A DNA stretch of 64,000 nucleotides from the NCBI GenBank assembly GCA_025358305.1, contig JANYJZ010000027.1:94270-158269 (forward strand). Reading direction: 5' to 3'. Position numbers and translations under genes: made by a program. Of the stretch, positions 1-9,561 are shown piece by piece. This DNA is from Ignavibacteriota bacterium (lineage in GTDB: Bacteria > Bacteroidota > Ignavibacteria > UBA10030 > SZUA-254). The notes beneath the pieces are model-generated. The model was not told the origin of the DNA and made no database searches. It saw only the letters and a list, made by a program, of their open reading frames with translations. Within the stretch, counting starts at the first letter, position 1, and each line of letters opens with the position of its first letter.

Positions 1-551
1 ACACGTTCTTCATTTCCGACAAGGTCCTCCTCAGGACCCATACGACCCCCGTGCAGATCCGCGTCATGGAACACCAACAGCCACCGGTACGGGTCATCAT
101 GCCGGGCAGGGTCTACCGTAACGAGGCGGTGAGCGCCCGAAGCTACTGCCTGTTCCACCAGGTCGACGGGCTCTACGTCGATACCGGCGTGACCTTTAGC
201 GAGCTCAAGGGCACGATGGTGACATTCGCGAAGCAGTTCTACGGGAGCAGCATCAAGTACCGGTTCCGGCCGAGCTATTTTCCCTTTACCGAGCCTTCAG
301 CCGAGATGGATATCACCTGCTTCCTGTGTGCGGGGAAGGGGTGCCGGATGTGCAAAAAGACCGGATGGCTGGAGATCCTCGGCTGCGGCATGGTCGACCC
401 GAACGTCTTCGCTTCGGTGAAGTACGACCCGGAAAAATATTCCGGTTACGCGTTCGGCATGGGCATTGAACGGATCACGATCCTTCGCCACGGCCTCGAT
501 GATATTCGGACCCTGTTCGACAATGATATTCGATTTCTGAAACAATTCTAA
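1..551 (+). CDS. pheS: Phenylalanyl-tRNA synthetase alpha subunit, 3' part
   Basis: This is the C-terminal part of the catalytic alpha subunit of PheRS, which charges tRNA-Phe with phenylalanine as an alpha2beta2 enzyme with PheT. The gene is cut by the window edge. The reading frame is open from base 3, and the visible protein begins with a class II synthetase segment containing [14 protein letters not shown]. Further motifs are the motif 2 region [25 protein letters not shown], and the motif 3 stretch [17 protein letters not shown] near the end. An insert [17 protein letters not shown] carries four cysteines. It ends 14 bases before pheT, the usual pheST operon order. An internal ATG at 66 is not a start. 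Confidence 0.97.
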   Translation, partial: TFFISDKVLLRTHTTPVQIRVMEHQQPPVRVIMPGRVYRNEAVSARSYCLFHQVDGLYVDTGVTFSELKGTMVTFAKQFYGSSIKYRFRPSYFPFTEPSAEMDITCFLCAGKGCRMCKKTGWLEILGCGMVDPNVFASVKYDPEKYSGYAFGMGIERITILRHGLDDIRTLFDNDIRFLKQF

Positions 552-565
552 TAAGTCCTTCTGTC

Positions 566-3004
566 ATGCGCGTTTCATTAAACTGGCTCAATGACTACAT
601 AGCACCGCGGCGAACCCCCGAGGAACTCGCGCACGAGCTCACGATGGTAGGGCTCGAGGTCGAATCTATCGACAAACCGGGTGAACGATATGCCGGGTTC
701 GTTGTAGGTTCAGTGGCGCTCGTTTCGAAGCACCCCAATGCCGACAAGCTTTCGGTCTGCCGCGTTGATGTTGGCGGCGAAACGCTCCAGATCGTCTGCG
801 GAGCTCCGAATGTCGCTCCGGGCCAAAAAGTAGCTGTCGGACTCCAAGGAGCGGTGGTTCCCAAGAATCAGCACGACCCTGCCGGAAAGCCGTTCACGCT
901 CTCGCAAGTGAAGGTACGGGGGGAGGATTCCTACGGGATGATCTGCTCCGCCTATGAACTGGGACTCGGTGACGATCGCCAGGGTATTATGCTCCTTGAC
1001 CCTGGGGCAAAGGTCGGCATGGCCCTTGCCGCGTATCTCGGCCTGGACGACAGCGTCATGGAGGTGGGGATCACGCCCAACCGTCCTGATGCGATGAGCC
1101 ACATCGGCGTGGCGCGGGAAGTCTCGGCGATCGTTTCACGTGCAATGAAGCTTCCAAAGCCCGTTCTTCGGGAATCCTCCCGGCCGGTCAAGAAGGCGCT
1201 CGCTGTCCGCATCCAAGACCCGAGTGACTGCCCTCGGTACTCGGCGAGGGTAATCCTCGGTGTCCGATTGGAGAGTTCCCCGACGTGGCTGAAGGATCGT
1301 CTTACGGCGATGGGGGTTCGACCGATCAATGCAGTCGTTGATGTAACGAATTATGTCCTTATGGAGATAGGACATCCACTTCACGCGTTCGATTATGACA
1401 AGATCTCCGGCCATGAGATCGTTGTGCGTCGTTTAGGAACTCCCGGACCGTTCACAACGCTCGACGGGAAAGAACGGGTTCTCCGTCCTGACGCGCTCAT
1501 GATCTGCGACGGGATGAAGCCTCTCGCCGTGGCTGGCGTCATGGGGGGGATGAATTCAGAGATCTCCGATACGACCAGGAATATCGTTATCGAAAGCGCC
1601 TATTTTCACCCACAAGGGATACGCCGGACATCCAAGCACCTCTCTCTGAGCACCGACGCCTCCCAGCGATTCGAACGGGGAGCAGACCCGAACATCACGC
1701 TCTGGGCGCTCGATCGCGCGGCCGGCCTCATCCAGGAGCTCGCTGGAGGGGAGATCCTTAAGGGCGTTATCGACGTGTATCCGCGAAAGGTAAAACCGAA
1801 GAAAGTGACACTTCGTATCAAGAAAGTAAATGAGATACTAGGCCTATCGCTTGACAGAAAAGCAGTTTCAGCACTTTTGCGAAAGATAGATCTCAATTCA
1901 ATAGCCGGTGATTCAACTGCCCGAGGAAAGGAATCCCTTCAGATCTCCGTGCCCACGTTCCGGCCTGATATTGAACGGGAGATCGACCTCATTGAGGAGG
2001 TCGCACGTCTTTACGGGTATAATAATATTGAAACGACCGTCAAATCGTTCTCCGGCGCGCAGCGCGGCATTCGATCCGGCCGTTCGCTAGATCTCGTGAG
2101 GAAATGGCTACTCGGGTCGGGTTATAACGAGGTCGTAGCGAACAGCATGGCTGAGACCTCGGTCGCGAATCTTGCCACTGACCGATTCGTGAAGATCGCC
2201 AATCCTATCAGTAAAGAGATGGGTGCCCTCCGGACAAGCCTTATCCCAGGAATGTTGGCGATCATGGGGAGCAATATCGCCCGGGGCAACAAAGATCTCC
2301 GGCTCTACGAATTCGGAAGATCCTACCTTCTTGCAGACGAGCGATCGAAAGGGGAGTACCTGCCTGAGTTCATTGAGCGGGAAGAGCTTCTTTTAGCCTT
2401 TTCGGGAGCAGCGCTGCCGCATGCATGGGACGTAAAACAGAGGGAAATCGATCTTTTCGATGTTCGAGGGGAGTTAGAGACGCTCTTTCAAAAAATATTT
2501 CTTGACAAAATTCAATTTATTCCTTATAGTAATGGTAATACTTTAACTCAGGCAGGCCTAACCATTGAAATTCAAGGAGAGTCTGCCGGGTTACTTGGTG
2601 TGGTTCGGAAGGAGATCCGGGAAGAGTTTGACGTGAGTAACGATGTCCTCGTCGCACTGCTTGACCTGAATGTCATTCGGAAGCATCTAAGCGAGGAACG
2701 ACGGTATGTCCCGCTTGCACGTTTTCCTTCCGTTCATAGAGATGTTGCGTTTGTCGTTGATCAGAGCCACGCCGTCGGTAGCATTGAGGCGTGTATCCGC
2801 GATGGCGTAAGGAACCTGGAATTGACCGTGGCGCTCTTTGACGTCTACATCGGCGATCAGATCCCGGCAGGAAAGAAAAGTTGCGCATTCGCTCTTGAGT
2901 TCTTATCGCGAGACCATACATTAACTCAAAGCGAAATTGATCAGGTCATGCAATCAGTTATCGGGAACGTCTCAAAAGTATTTCAGGCATCCATCAGGGC
3001 ATAG
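566..3004 (+). CDS. pheT: Phenylalanyl-tRNA synthetase beta subunit
   Basis: This is the beta subunit of PheRS, 812 residues, the usual bacterial length of about 800. Domains in order are an N-terminal segment MRVSLNWLNDYI, an EMAP/OB tRNA-binding fold at about residues 40-150 (HPNADKLSVCRVDVGG), the B3/B4 editing region (TNYVLMEIGHPLHAFD, about 260-275), the B5 domain (FRPDIEREIDLIEEVARLYGY, about 470-490), the catalytic-like core, and a C-terminal FDX-ACB anticodon-binding domain (FPSVHRDVAFVVD, about 720). It follows pheS with a 14-base gap and is therefore cotranscribed. The segment around 2490-2560 is clearly AT-richer than the rest and contains a consensus promoter, described separately. 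Confidence 0.98.
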   Translation: MRVSLNWLNDYIAPRRTPEELAHELTMVGLEVESIDKPGERYAGFVVGSVALVSKHPNADKLSVCRVDVGGETLQIVCGAPNVAPGQKVAVGLQGAVVPKNQHDPAGKPFTLSQVKVRGEDSYGMICSAYELGLGDDRQGIMLLDPGAKVGMALAAYLGLDDSVMEVGITPNRPDAMSHIGVAREVSAIVSRAMKLPKPVLRESSRPVKKALAVRIQDPSDCPRYSARVILGVRLESSPTWLKDRLTAMGVRPINAVVDVTNYVLMEIGHPLHAFDYDKISGHEIVVRRLGTPGPFTTLDGKERVLRPDALMICDGMKPLAVAGVMGGMNSEISDTTRNIVIESAYFHPQGIRRTSKHLSLSTDASQRFERGADPNITLWALDRAAGLIQELAGGEILKGVIDVYPRKVKPKKVTLRIKKVNEILGLSLDRKAVSALLRKIDLNSIAGDSTARGKESLQISVPTFRPDIEREIDLIEEVARLYGYNNIETTVKSFSGAQRGIRSGRSLDLVRKWLLGSGYNEVVANSMAETSVANLATDRFVKIANPISKEMGALRTSLIPGMLAIMGSNIARGNKDLRLYEFGRSYLLADERSKGEYLPEFIEREELLLAFSGAALPHAWDVKQREIDLFDVRGELETLFQKIFLDKIQFIPYSNGNTLTQAGLTIEIQGESAGLLGVVRKEIREEFDVSNDVLVALLDLNVIRKHLSEERRYVPLARFPSVHRDVAFVVDQSHAVGSIEACIRDGVRNLELTVALFDVYIGDQIPAGKKSCAFALEFLSRDHTLTQSEIDQVMQSVIGNVSKVFQASIRA
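2502..2530 (+). promoter_or_regulatory. Candidate sigma70-type promoter inside pheT
   Basis: The sequence TTGACA (2502-2507), then exactly 17 bases, then TATAGT (2525-2530) is a near-perfect housekeeping promoter lying within the pheT coding region. It could supply zapB, zapA and the 6S RNA independently of pheST. The match is read directly from sequence. Activity is inferred and would need 5'-end mapping. Confidence 0.5.
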
Positions 3005-3016
3005 GAGAATCATCCG

Positions 3017-3361
3017 TTGAATCAGGTTCAATCTGATATTGAAGGTCCGGTCGTCAAGGACCTCGGCTCATTGGAAGTCGCGCTGAAGACGATGTGGGAG
3101 AAGGCGAGGGCCGCCGGAGATATGATCGCCCGGCTCCAGTCCGAAAAGACGGAGCTCCATGCAAACGTCCGTGACCTCGAAAAGGGCATCGCCACCTTGC
3201 GCTCCGAGATGTCATCGAAGGAGCAGGACCTGAAACGCCTCCGTGCGGAGCACGCACAGCTCTCGAGTCTCGATTCGAAGAATGTCTTCTCCGAGGAGGA
3301 GAAGGAAATGATCCGGGTCCGGATCAAGGACCTGATCTCGCGGATCAATTCGCACCTGTAG
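3017..3361 (+). CDS. zapB: Small coiled-coil protein, ZapB-like division factor
   Basis: This 114-residue protein is predicted to be almost entirely alpha-helical. A heptad-like coiled coil runs over about residues 20-85, rich in Glu, Lys, Arg and Leu (for example LQSEKTELHANVRDLEKG). There is no signal peptide or membrane segment. It starts at a TTG preceded by AGGAGAA (3003-3009), 12 bases after pheT stops. ZapB-type proteins bridge ZapA and the division apparatus, and genes of this shape commonly sit between pheT and zapA. The name rests on position and coiled-coil character, not on a specific motif. Confidence 0.6.
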   Translation: MNQVQSDIEGPVVKDLGSLEVALKTMWEKARAAGDMIARLQSEKTELHANVRDLEKGIATLRSEMSSKEQDLKRLRAEHAQLSSLDSKNVFSEEEKEMIRVRIKDLISRINSHL

Positions 3362-3446
3362 GGCGGGGGCGAACGAACGACCAAGTATATGTTTGACCAG
3401 AACAGAACACTACTTCACACCATGCTCACGAACGGATCATCTGGCT

Positions 3447-3746
3447 ATGGCCGCTGACGGAAAAAGCATCAAAGTAAAGATCTTCGGTTCTGAATATCCA
3501 CTTCGCGGTGAAAGCGAGGAACTTACGAAGAAGGTCGCGGGGTACGTGGATCAGATGATCAGCACGATCCACGACAAGATCCCCGAGCAGCCGCCGCTCA
3601 CCGTTGCGGTCCTCTCCGCGCTGAATATCACGGAGGATCTCTTTAAGGAGCGGGAGCGCGCGAAGGCGCTTACCTCCCTTCTGGAAAGCGAAGTGACGAA
3701 GATTGGCGAGTATCTTGACCGGAGCATGAACCCGGAAGCAGAGTAG
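3447..3746 (+). CDS. zapA: Cell division protein ZapA
   Basis: This is a 99-residue ZapA family protein that binds and bundles FtsZ filaments at the Z ring. The N-terminal globular part (KSIKVKIFGSEYPLRGESEE, residues 5-24) matches the family's I-x-G-x-E-Y-x-L-R pattern. The rest is a helical coiled-coil tail through about residue 90. I chose the ATG at 3447, which puts the conserved IKVKIFG strand near the start. A TTG at 3393 would add 18 unlikely residues. Neither start has a clear Shine-Dalgarno sequence. It lies 85 bases after the ZapB-like gene and directly upstream of the 6S RNA. Confidence 0.85.
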   Translation: MAADGKSIKVKIFGSEYPLRGESEELTKKVAGYVDQMISTIHDKIPEQPPLTVAVLSALNITEDLFKERERAKALTSLLESEVTKIGEYLDRSMNPEAE

Positions 3747-3840
3747 CGTTTCTTTTCTGTTCTTATACATACATGTGCGGCCAGCGATGTATCGATTATA
3801 ACCGCACCGTCAGCCTGCGCCGGTTTAACCGCCGGCGAAG

Positions 3841-4037
3841 AGTCAAACATATTAAAGAATCTGACAAGTAACTTTAATAGGGAACTCGACTCATGGGCGT
3901 CATATTACGGGCCTCATCCCGCCTCGGCGGGATTTGACGGCCAAGCCTCCGGGCCTGGCCGCCAGACAGTGGAAGTAAGAAACGTTCAGGGGAGTACCCA
4001 CCGTGTCTTGAAAAGAGATTCTTCAATACACTAGACT
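3841..4037 (+). ncRNA. ssrS: 6S RNA candidate
   Basis: This non-coding stretch of about 197 bases lies between zapA and rny, a place where 6S RNA is found in several bacterial groups. It folds as one long interrupted hairpin, the 6S shape. The closing stem pairs 3851-3862 with 4016-4027 (11 of 12 pairs), extended outward by AGTC/GACT (3841-3844 with 4034-4037) and inward by CAAG/CTTG (3865-3868 with 4007-4010). A largely unpaired central region follows. The apical arm has the perfect hairpin 3916-3933 (ATCCCGCC/GGCGGGAT) and a second at 3938-3961 (CGGCCA/TGGCCG). 6S RNA binds RNA polymerase holoenzyme and acts as a promoter mimic. A covariance-model search would settle it. Confidence 0.72.
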
Positions 4038-4122
4038 CAACAGGCTGCGGGCGGTTTTTTATTTATACCCGGGAGTGCGGTTGCTCCAGGGTGGTCTTCT
4101 TGGGTTCTTTGGAGAGAGAGCA

Positions 4123-5688
4123 ATGCCTGAACTATCTACGTTTCTTCCCGCTATTATCGTCTGTGCCGGCATATCGTTTGCGCTGGGTTGGTACCTCAAC
4201 GTCCGCAGGAGCAAACAGAAGATCGACAATGCTGAGGAACGGGCGAAGAGCATCCTCGCGGACGCCGAGAAGGACGCTCTCAATCTCAAAAAGGAAAAGC
4301 TTCTTGAGGTGAAGGACGAGTGGTACAAGAAGAAGCAGGAGTTCGAGCAGGACGCCGCTGCCAAACGCAGCAAGCACCAGACGTTCGAGAAGCAGCTGCA
4401 GGGCCGGGAAGACAACCTCGAGCGGCGCGTTGACCTTCTCAACCACAAGGAAAAAGACCTGGAGACGAGCAAGCGGACGCTCGACGATAAACTTCGCCAG
4501 GCCGACGAGAAGAACACCCACATGGCGAAGCTGATCCAGGAAGAGAACGTCAAACTGGAGCGCATCGCGAGCACGTCGCGCGAGGAAGCGAAACGAATAC
4601 TCCTCGAAAACCTCACCAATGAGACGAAGTCCGAAGCGGCCCAGATGCTGAAGGACCTCCGGGACGTGGCCCGCGCCGACGCGAAGAAGGAAGCCCAGAA
4701 GATCATCATCCAGGCGATCCAACGCACGGCCGCCGATCACTGCGTCGAGACGACCGTGAGCGTGCTCCACATTCAGAACGACGAAATGAAGGGGCGCATC
4801 ATCGGCAAGGAGGGACGGAACATCCGCGCGTTCGAGGCGGCCACGGGAGTGGACGTCATCGTCGACGATACGCCTGAAGCCGTCATCCTTTCCGGATTCG
4901 ATCCGCTGCGCCGAGAGGTCGCGCGCATCTCGCTTGAACGCCTCATCGCCGACGGCAGGATCCACCCGGCCCGGATCGAGGAGGTCGTCGAAAAGGTCAG
5001 ACTAGAACTCGACGAGGAACTCATCCACACGGGCGAGAACGCACTCCTCGAGGCGGGTCTGCACGGCGGGCATCTCGAACTCATCAAACACATCGGCAAG
5101 ATGAAGTACCGTTCGAGCTACGGCCAAAACCTCCTGGCACACAGCCTCGAAGTGGCCCACCTCGCCGGGCTCATGGCCGCCGAACTCGGCCTCGACGTGT
5201 CTTTGGCGAAGCGCGGCGCGCTCCTCCATGACATCGGTAAGACGGTCGACAAGAGCGTCGAAGGGCCCCACGCGCTTCTCGGCTTCGACCTCACCAAACG
5301 CTTCGGCGAACATCAGATCGTTGTGAATGCCGTCGGCGCCCACCATGATGACATCCCGATGGAGCATCCCATCGCTGCCCTCGTCCAAGCGGCTGATGCG
5401 ATCAGCGGCGCGAGACCCGGGGCGCGGCGCGAATCCGTGGAAGGATACGCAAAACGGCTGGAACGCCTTGAGAACCTCGCGAAGTCCTTCGAAGGCGTTG
5501 CCAATACGTACGCCATTCAGGCGGGCCGGGAGATCCGCGTGATCGTCGAGCACGACAAGGTCGACGATGCGATGGCAGACCAGCTTGCGCACGACATCGC
5601 GAAAAAGATCCAATCGGAAATGGGCTACCCAGGTCAGATCAAAGTGACGGTCATTCGGGAGACGAGATCTGTCGCGTACGCAAAATAA
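4123..5688 (+). CDS. rny: Ribonuclease Y
   Basis: RNase Y is a membrane-anchored endoribonuclease that starts mRNA decay. The protein has 521 residues from the ATG at 4123, which is preceded by GGAGAGAGAG. An upstream GTG at 4075 lies beyond that site and would add an implausible tail. Order of parts: one N-terminal membrane helix (about residues 8-26), a long charged coiled coil (about 30-200), a KH RNA-binding domain with GRIIGKEGRNIRAFE (about 226-240), and an HD phosphohydrolase domain with HSLEVAHL and the metal-binding LLHDIGKT. This is the standard architecture and length. It follows the 6S RNA and ends in a strong terminator. Confidence 0.97.
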   Translation: MPELSTFLPAIIVCAGISFALGWYLNVRRSKQKIDNAEERAKSILADAEKDALNLKKEKLLEVKDEWYKKKQEFEQDAAAKRSKHQTFEKQLQGREDNLERRVDLLNHKEKDLETSKRTLDDKLRQADEKNTHMAKLIQEENVKLERIASTSREEAKRILLENLTNETKSEAAQMLKDLRDVARADAKKEAQKIIIQAIQRTAADHCVETTVSVLHIQNDEMKGRIIGKEGRNIRAFEAATGVDVIVDDTPEAVILSGFDPLRREVARISLERLIADGRIHPARIEEVVEKVRLELDEELIHTGENALLEAGLHGGHLELIKHIGKMKYRSSYGQNLLAHSLEVAHLAGLMAAELGLDVSLAKRGALLHDIGKTVDKSVEGPHALLGFDLTKRFGEHQIVVNAVGAHHDDIPMEHPIAALVQAADAISGARPGARRESVEGYAKRLERLENLAKSFEGVANTYAIQAGREIRVIVEHDKVDDAMADQLAHDIAKKIQSEMGYPGQIKVTVIRETRSVAYAK

Positions 5689-5711
5689 CAAGCATGGACT
5701 TTAACGATGCG

Positions 5712-5749
5712 GCCCGCACGCGGACAATCCGCGAGCGGGCTCTTTTTTT
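5712..5749 (+). terminator. Rho-independent terminator after rny
   Basis: A near-perfect GC stem pairs GCCCGC (5712-5717) with GCGGGC (5735-5740) and CGCGGA (5719-5724) with TCCGCG (5728-5733) around a CAA loop. It is followed by TCTTTTTTT (5741-5749). It closes the rny transcript and separates it from coaE. Confidence 0.92.
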
Positions 5750-5757
5750 GAACGCAT

Positions 5758-6417
5758 ATGCAGCATCCTGACGCATCCTTTTCTCTCGCCGTTGGCGTGA
5801 CCGGAGGCATCGGCAGCGGGAAGTCGCAGGTCTGCCGGTACTTCGCTGACTCCGGTGCCACGACGATCTCCGCCGACCTCATCGCCCGGAATCTCCTCGA
5901 CACACATTTACCTCTGAAGCAGAAGGTCCGAAAGGCGTTCGGCGATGCCTCGTACCGGCCCGACGGTACGCTCGACCGCAAACAGATGGCGAAGCTCATC
6001 TTCCAGGACCCAACTCGGCGCGAAACGCTCGAAGGCCTTGTCCATCCGGAGACCCTCATCGCCATCGCCAACGAGATCGGCCGGATCCGGCGTGACGCGC
6101 CCGTCCCGGTGATCGCCGTCGAAGCGGCGCTCATCTTCGAAGCCAGGGCAGAGGAAATGTTCGACTACGTCATCGTCGTCGACGCCCCCGAGGAAGAGCG
6201 GGTCGCCCGGATCATTGAGCGCGACACTGTCAGCCGTATGGACGTTCTGGAGCGCATGGGAGCACAGATGAGTGTCGAAGAAAAACTCCGGAAGGCTGAT
6301 TTTGTCATCAAGAATTCGACCGGACTCGCCGCGCTGGAACAGAACACGAAGTTTCTCTACACTCTCCTTGTCAGAATCTCACAAACGACCAATGCCGGCG
6401 ACGAATCACCAGAGTGA
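5758..6417 (+). CDS. coaE: Dephospho-CoA kinase
   Basis: CoaE phosphorylates the ribose 3'-OH of dephospho-CoA, the last step of coenzyme A synthesis. The protein has 219 residues, typical for the family. The N-terminal P-loop [13 protein letters not shown] (about residues 13-25) and the DLIARNLL segment are present. Central EAALIFEA and the later [12 protein letters not shown] are further family features. The start at 5758 lies only 9 bases after the terminator tract, so the transcript may be very short-leadered or the start may be further in. Its end overlaps the nadB start by 26 bases, implying coupled expression. Confidence 0.95.
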   Translation: MQHPDASFSLAVGVTGGIGSGKSQVCRYFADSGATTISADLIARNLLDTHLPLKQKVRKAFGDASYRPDGTLDRKQMAKLIFQDPTRRETLEGLVHPETLIAIANEIGRIRRDAPVPVIAVEAALIFEARAEEMFDYVIVVDAPEEERVARIIERDTVSRMDVLERMGAQMSVEEKLRKADFVIKNSTGLAALEQNTKFLYTLLVRISQTTNAGDESPE

Positions 6418-8008
6418 CTACCTCATCATCGGCAGCGGGATCGCTGGACTCTCCTTCGCGCTGAAGGCGGCGGAGACCGGCTCGGTCTCCATCATTACGA
6501 AGAAGGAACGCGCTGAATCGAACACGAACTACGCTCAGGGGGGGATCGCGGCGGTCACCTCTTCGCTTGACACGTTCGAATCGCACATCCGCGATACCCT
6601 CAATGCGGGCGTGGGTCTTTGTCACCGCGATGCGGTCGAAGCCCTCGTCAGAGAGGGTCCCCAGCGCCTGAACGAACTCATCTCGATCGGTGTGGCGTTC
6701 ACGCGGAAAAAGGGAGGGCTCGATCTCGGAAGGGAAGGGGGGCATTCGCAGAACCGTATCGTTCACGCCCGCGACAGGAGCGGCTGGGAGATCGAACGTG
6801 CGCTCCTCGCCGCGCTCGCAAGCCATCCGAACATCACCGTGTATGAGGACCATCTCGCCATCGACCTCATCACGGAGCACCACCTCGGCATCCCGGTCTC
6901 GGAAGCGACCGCGACCCACTGCTGGGGTGCATACGCGCTCGACGTCCGGAAGAACGCCGTCAAGGCGTTCCTCGCCCGGACCACCGTGCTGTGCAGCGGC
7001 GGACTCGGCCAGGTCTATCTCCACACGACGAACCCGCCGATCGCAACGGGGGACGGCGTCGCCATGGCATACCGGGCCGGCGCCGCGATCGCAAACATGG
7101 AATTCATTCAGTTTCATCCGACGACCCTCTACAACTCCGGCTCCCCCGCGTTCCTCATCTCGGAGGCGGTCAGGGGATTCGGAGGCATCCTCAAGACCAA
7201 GGACGGCCAGCCGTTCATGGAGCGCTACGACGAACGCGCATCGCTCGCCCCGAGAGACATTGTCGCCCGGGCGATCGACACCGAATTGAAGAAGCGGGGG
7301 GACGACTTCGTGTATCTCGACGTCAGGCATCTGCCCGCAGAAAGCGTGCGGGAGCAGTTTCCCCACATCTACCAAACGTGTCTGGAACGGTACAAACTCG
7401 ACGTGACGAAGGAACTCATACCGGTCGTGCCCGCCGCCCACTATTCCTGCGGCGGCGTCGAAACAGACCTCTGGGGAAGGACCTCCATCGAAAATCTCTA
7501 CGCGTGCGGAGAGGTCGCGATGACGGGCGTCCATGGCGCGAACCGACTGGCGAGCAATTCTTTGTTGGAGGCGCTCGTCTTCTCGCACCGCGCCTTCGAA
7601 CACGTTCGGCACTCGCCGGCGGGCCGCGGCGTCGCATTCCCAACGATCCCGCCCTGGGATGAGAGTGGCACCTTCGACATGGAGGAGTGGGTCCTCATCT
7701 CCCACGATCGCAAGGAGATCCAGCAGATCATGTGGGACTACGTGGGCATCGTCCGGTCCGACCTTCGATTGGACCGCGCCGGACGCCGGCTCCAGCTCAT
7801 CGCTGATGAGATCGAGAACTTTTACAAGAAGACGAAGGTCGTGGAAGGCGTCATCGAGCTGCGAAATCTCGCCACGGTCGCCGTGCTCATCATCAGGAGC
7901 GCCCTCCTCCGGAAGGAAAGCAGGGGGCTTCACTTCACGACCGATTACCCGGAGCAAGACGACATCCGCTGCGCGCACGACACGGTCGTCTCCCTCTGGA
8001 AGGGTTGA
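6392..8008 (+). CDS. nadB: L-aspartate oxidase
   Basis: NadB oxidises L-aspartate to iminoaspartate using FAD, the first step of de novo NAD synthesis. From the ATG at 6392 the protein has 538 residues and begins [20 protein letters not shown], which places the dinucleotide-binding GxGxxG correctly. Other family motifs are [29 protein letters not shown] and the C-terminal [23 protein letters not shown] further upstream (6272) would lie within coaE and is rejected. The gene overlaps coaE by 26 bases. The quinolinate synthase partner nadA is not in this window. Confidence 0.97.
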   Translation: MPATNHQSDYLIIGSGIAGLSFALKAAETGSVSIITKKERAESNTNYAQGGIAAVTSSLDTFESHIRDTLNAGVGLCHRDAVEALVREGPQRLNELISIGVAFTRKKGGLDLGREGGHSQNRIVHARDRSGWEIERALLAALASHPNITVYEDHLAIDLITEHHLGIPVSEATATHCWGAYALDVRKNAVKAFLARTTVLCSGGLGQVYLHTTNPPIATGDGVAMAYRAGAAIANMEFIQFHPTTLYNSGSPAFLISEAVRGFGGILKTKDGQPFMERYDERASLAPRDIVARAIDTELKKRGDDFVYLDVRHLPAESVREQFPHIYQTCLERYKLDVTKELIPVVPAAHYSCGGVETDLWGRTSIENLYACGEVAMTGVHGANRLASNSLLEALVFSHRAFEHVRHSPAGRGVAFPTIPPWDESGTFDMEEWVLISHDRKEIQQIMWDYVGIVRSDLRLDRAGRRLQLIADEIENFYKKTKVVEGVIELRNLATVAVLIIRSALLRKESRGLHFTTDYPEQDDIRCAHDTVVSLWKG

Positions 8009-8034
8009 GTTCCGTCTGATTTATTTGTACCTTC

Positions 8035-9555
8035 ATGCACATGACACACACACCAGAACAGGACCCTGACGGGCAGTCGGAAGGCAAACCCCGCGACCAC
8101 TGCGGGGTCTTCGGCATTTTTGGCCATCCACAGGCAGCGCTCCTGACCTACTACGGCCTCCTTGCACTGCAGCACCGAGGCCAGGAGGCGGCCGGTATCG
8201 TCACTTCCGAGCATGACCCGGTGAAGACGAGGGCCCGGCTGCACCTCTACAAGGGCTTTGGACTCGTCAATGACGTCTTCAGCGACGACTCGATCCTCGT
8301 CGAGGAACTCAAAGGCGACATGGCGATCGGCCACAACCGGTACTCCACGACCGGCTCCGCCGACAACCAACTCAACATCCAGCCCCTCACGGTCAATTAC
8401 CGCAACGGCAACGTCGCGATCGCCCACAACGGCAACCTGACGAACTTCCAGGAGATCCGGACCCAGCTCCAGGAGGACGGGACGATCTTCCAAACGACGT
8501 CCGATACCGAGGTCATCCTCCATCTCATGGCGCGGAGCAAGGAACGCGACGTCGTCCATCAGGTCATCGAGGCGCTCAACCAGGTGGATGGGGCTTTCTC
8601 GCTCACCATCCTTACCGACGACCTCCTCATCGCGGCGCGCGACCCGTACGGTTTCCGGCCCCTCGCGGTCGGCCGTCTGGGAGACGCCTATGTCGTCGCA
8701 TCGGAAACGTGCGCCTTTGACATCATCAACGCACAATATCTCTGCGACGTCGAACCGGGAGAGGTCCTTGTCTTCGACCGCGAAGCCCTGCGCACTGGCG
8801 AGACGAAGTCCTTTCACCTCCAGAAGAAGGTGCATGAGACGCGGCACTGCATCTTCGAGTATATCTACTTTTCGCGCCCCGACAGCACCGTATTCGGAGA
8901 GAGCGTCGACCGCGTACGCCGGAAACTCGGGAAAGCGCTCGCCATCGAGCAACCCGCGCGCACTTCCTCCTCGGACGACCGCATCGTCGTCATCAACGTG
9001 CCCGACTCCAGCAATACGGCGACGCTCGGCTACGTGAGCGAGAACAACAAGCTCGGCAATGACAGCAAGTATGAGATCGGCCTCATCCGGAGCCATTATG
9101 TCGGCCGTACGTTCATTCAGCCGGTGCAGGGCGTTCGGGAGATGAAGGTCCGGGCGAAGTTCAATACGGTCAAGAGCGCATTGAAGGATAAGATCGTCGT
9201 CATCGTCGACGATTCCATCGTCCGCGGCACGACGTCGAAACAGCTCATCCGGCTCATCCGCGAGGCTGGCGCGAAGGAGATCCATTTCCGAGTGACTTCG
9301 CCTCCCGTGCGCCATCCCTGTCATTACGGTATGGACTTCCCGAGCCCGGAAGAGCTCATTGCGAACCGGTTCCAGGGTGACATCGATGCGATCCGCAAGG
9401 AACTTGGCGTCGACAGCCTCGGGTATCTTTCGCTCGACAAATTGCTCGCCTCGGTCCCGCACGACAGGGGGCAATCATACTGCACGGCCTGCTTCAGCGG
9501 GGTCTATCCGACAGAGGTGTCCCGACAAGGCGCCAAGAACGATAATGACGAGTAA
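8035..9555 (+). CDS. purF: Amidophosphoribosyltransferase
   Basis: PurF makes 5-phosphoribosylamine from PRPP and glutamine, the committed step of purine synthesis. The protein has 506 residues. The catalytic cysteine is Cys23 in DHCGVFGIFG, so a short propeptide is present as in Bacillus-type enzymes. Cysteines in TRHCIFEY, RHPCHYG and YCTACFSGVYP match the positions that bind a 4Fe-4S cluster in that subgroup. The PRPP loop is VVIVDDSIVRGTT. The start may be 8035 or the ATG two codons on. It is flanked by nadB and a phospholipid synthase gene with short gaps. Confidence 0.97.
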   Translation: MHMTHTPEQDPDGQSEGKPRDHCGVFGIFGHPQAALLTYYGLLALQHRGQEAAGIVTSEHDPVKTRARLHLYKGFGLVNDVFSDDSILVEELKGDMAIGHNRYSTTGSADNQLNIQPLTVNYRNGNVAIAHNGNLTNFQEIRTQLQEDGTIFQTTSDTEVILHLMARSKERDVVHQVIEALNQVDGAFSLTILTDDLLIAARDPYGFRPLAVGRLGDAYVVASETCAFDIINAQYLCDVEPGEVLVFDREALRTGETKSFHLQKKVHETRHCIFEYIYFSRPDSTVFGESVDRVRRKLGKALAIEQPARTSSSDDRIVVINVPDSSNTATLGYVSENNKLGNDSKYEIGLIRSHYVGRTFIQPVQGVREMKVRAKFNTVKSALKDKIVVIVDDSIVRGTTSKQLIRLIREAGAKEIHFRVTSPPVRHPCHYGMDFPSPEELIANRFQGDIDAIRKELGVDSLGYLSLDKLLASVPHDRGQSYCTACFSGVYPTEVSRQGAKNDNDE

Positions 9556-9561
9556 CGGGTC

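Noticed and set aside
3818..3837. Hairpin CGCCGG/CCGGCG between zapA and the 6S RNA
   Set aside because: No T tract follows; it may be an RNA processing site but cannot be called a terminator.
4044..4059. GC-rich run followed by six T after the 6S RNA
   Set aside because: No matching 5' arm for a stem was found, so no intrinsic terminator is called.
6371..7978. Long open frame on the - strand opposite nadB
   Set aside because: Low-complexity, Arg/Asp-rich translation and exact overlap with a well-supported gene; it is a shadow of GC-rich codon usage.
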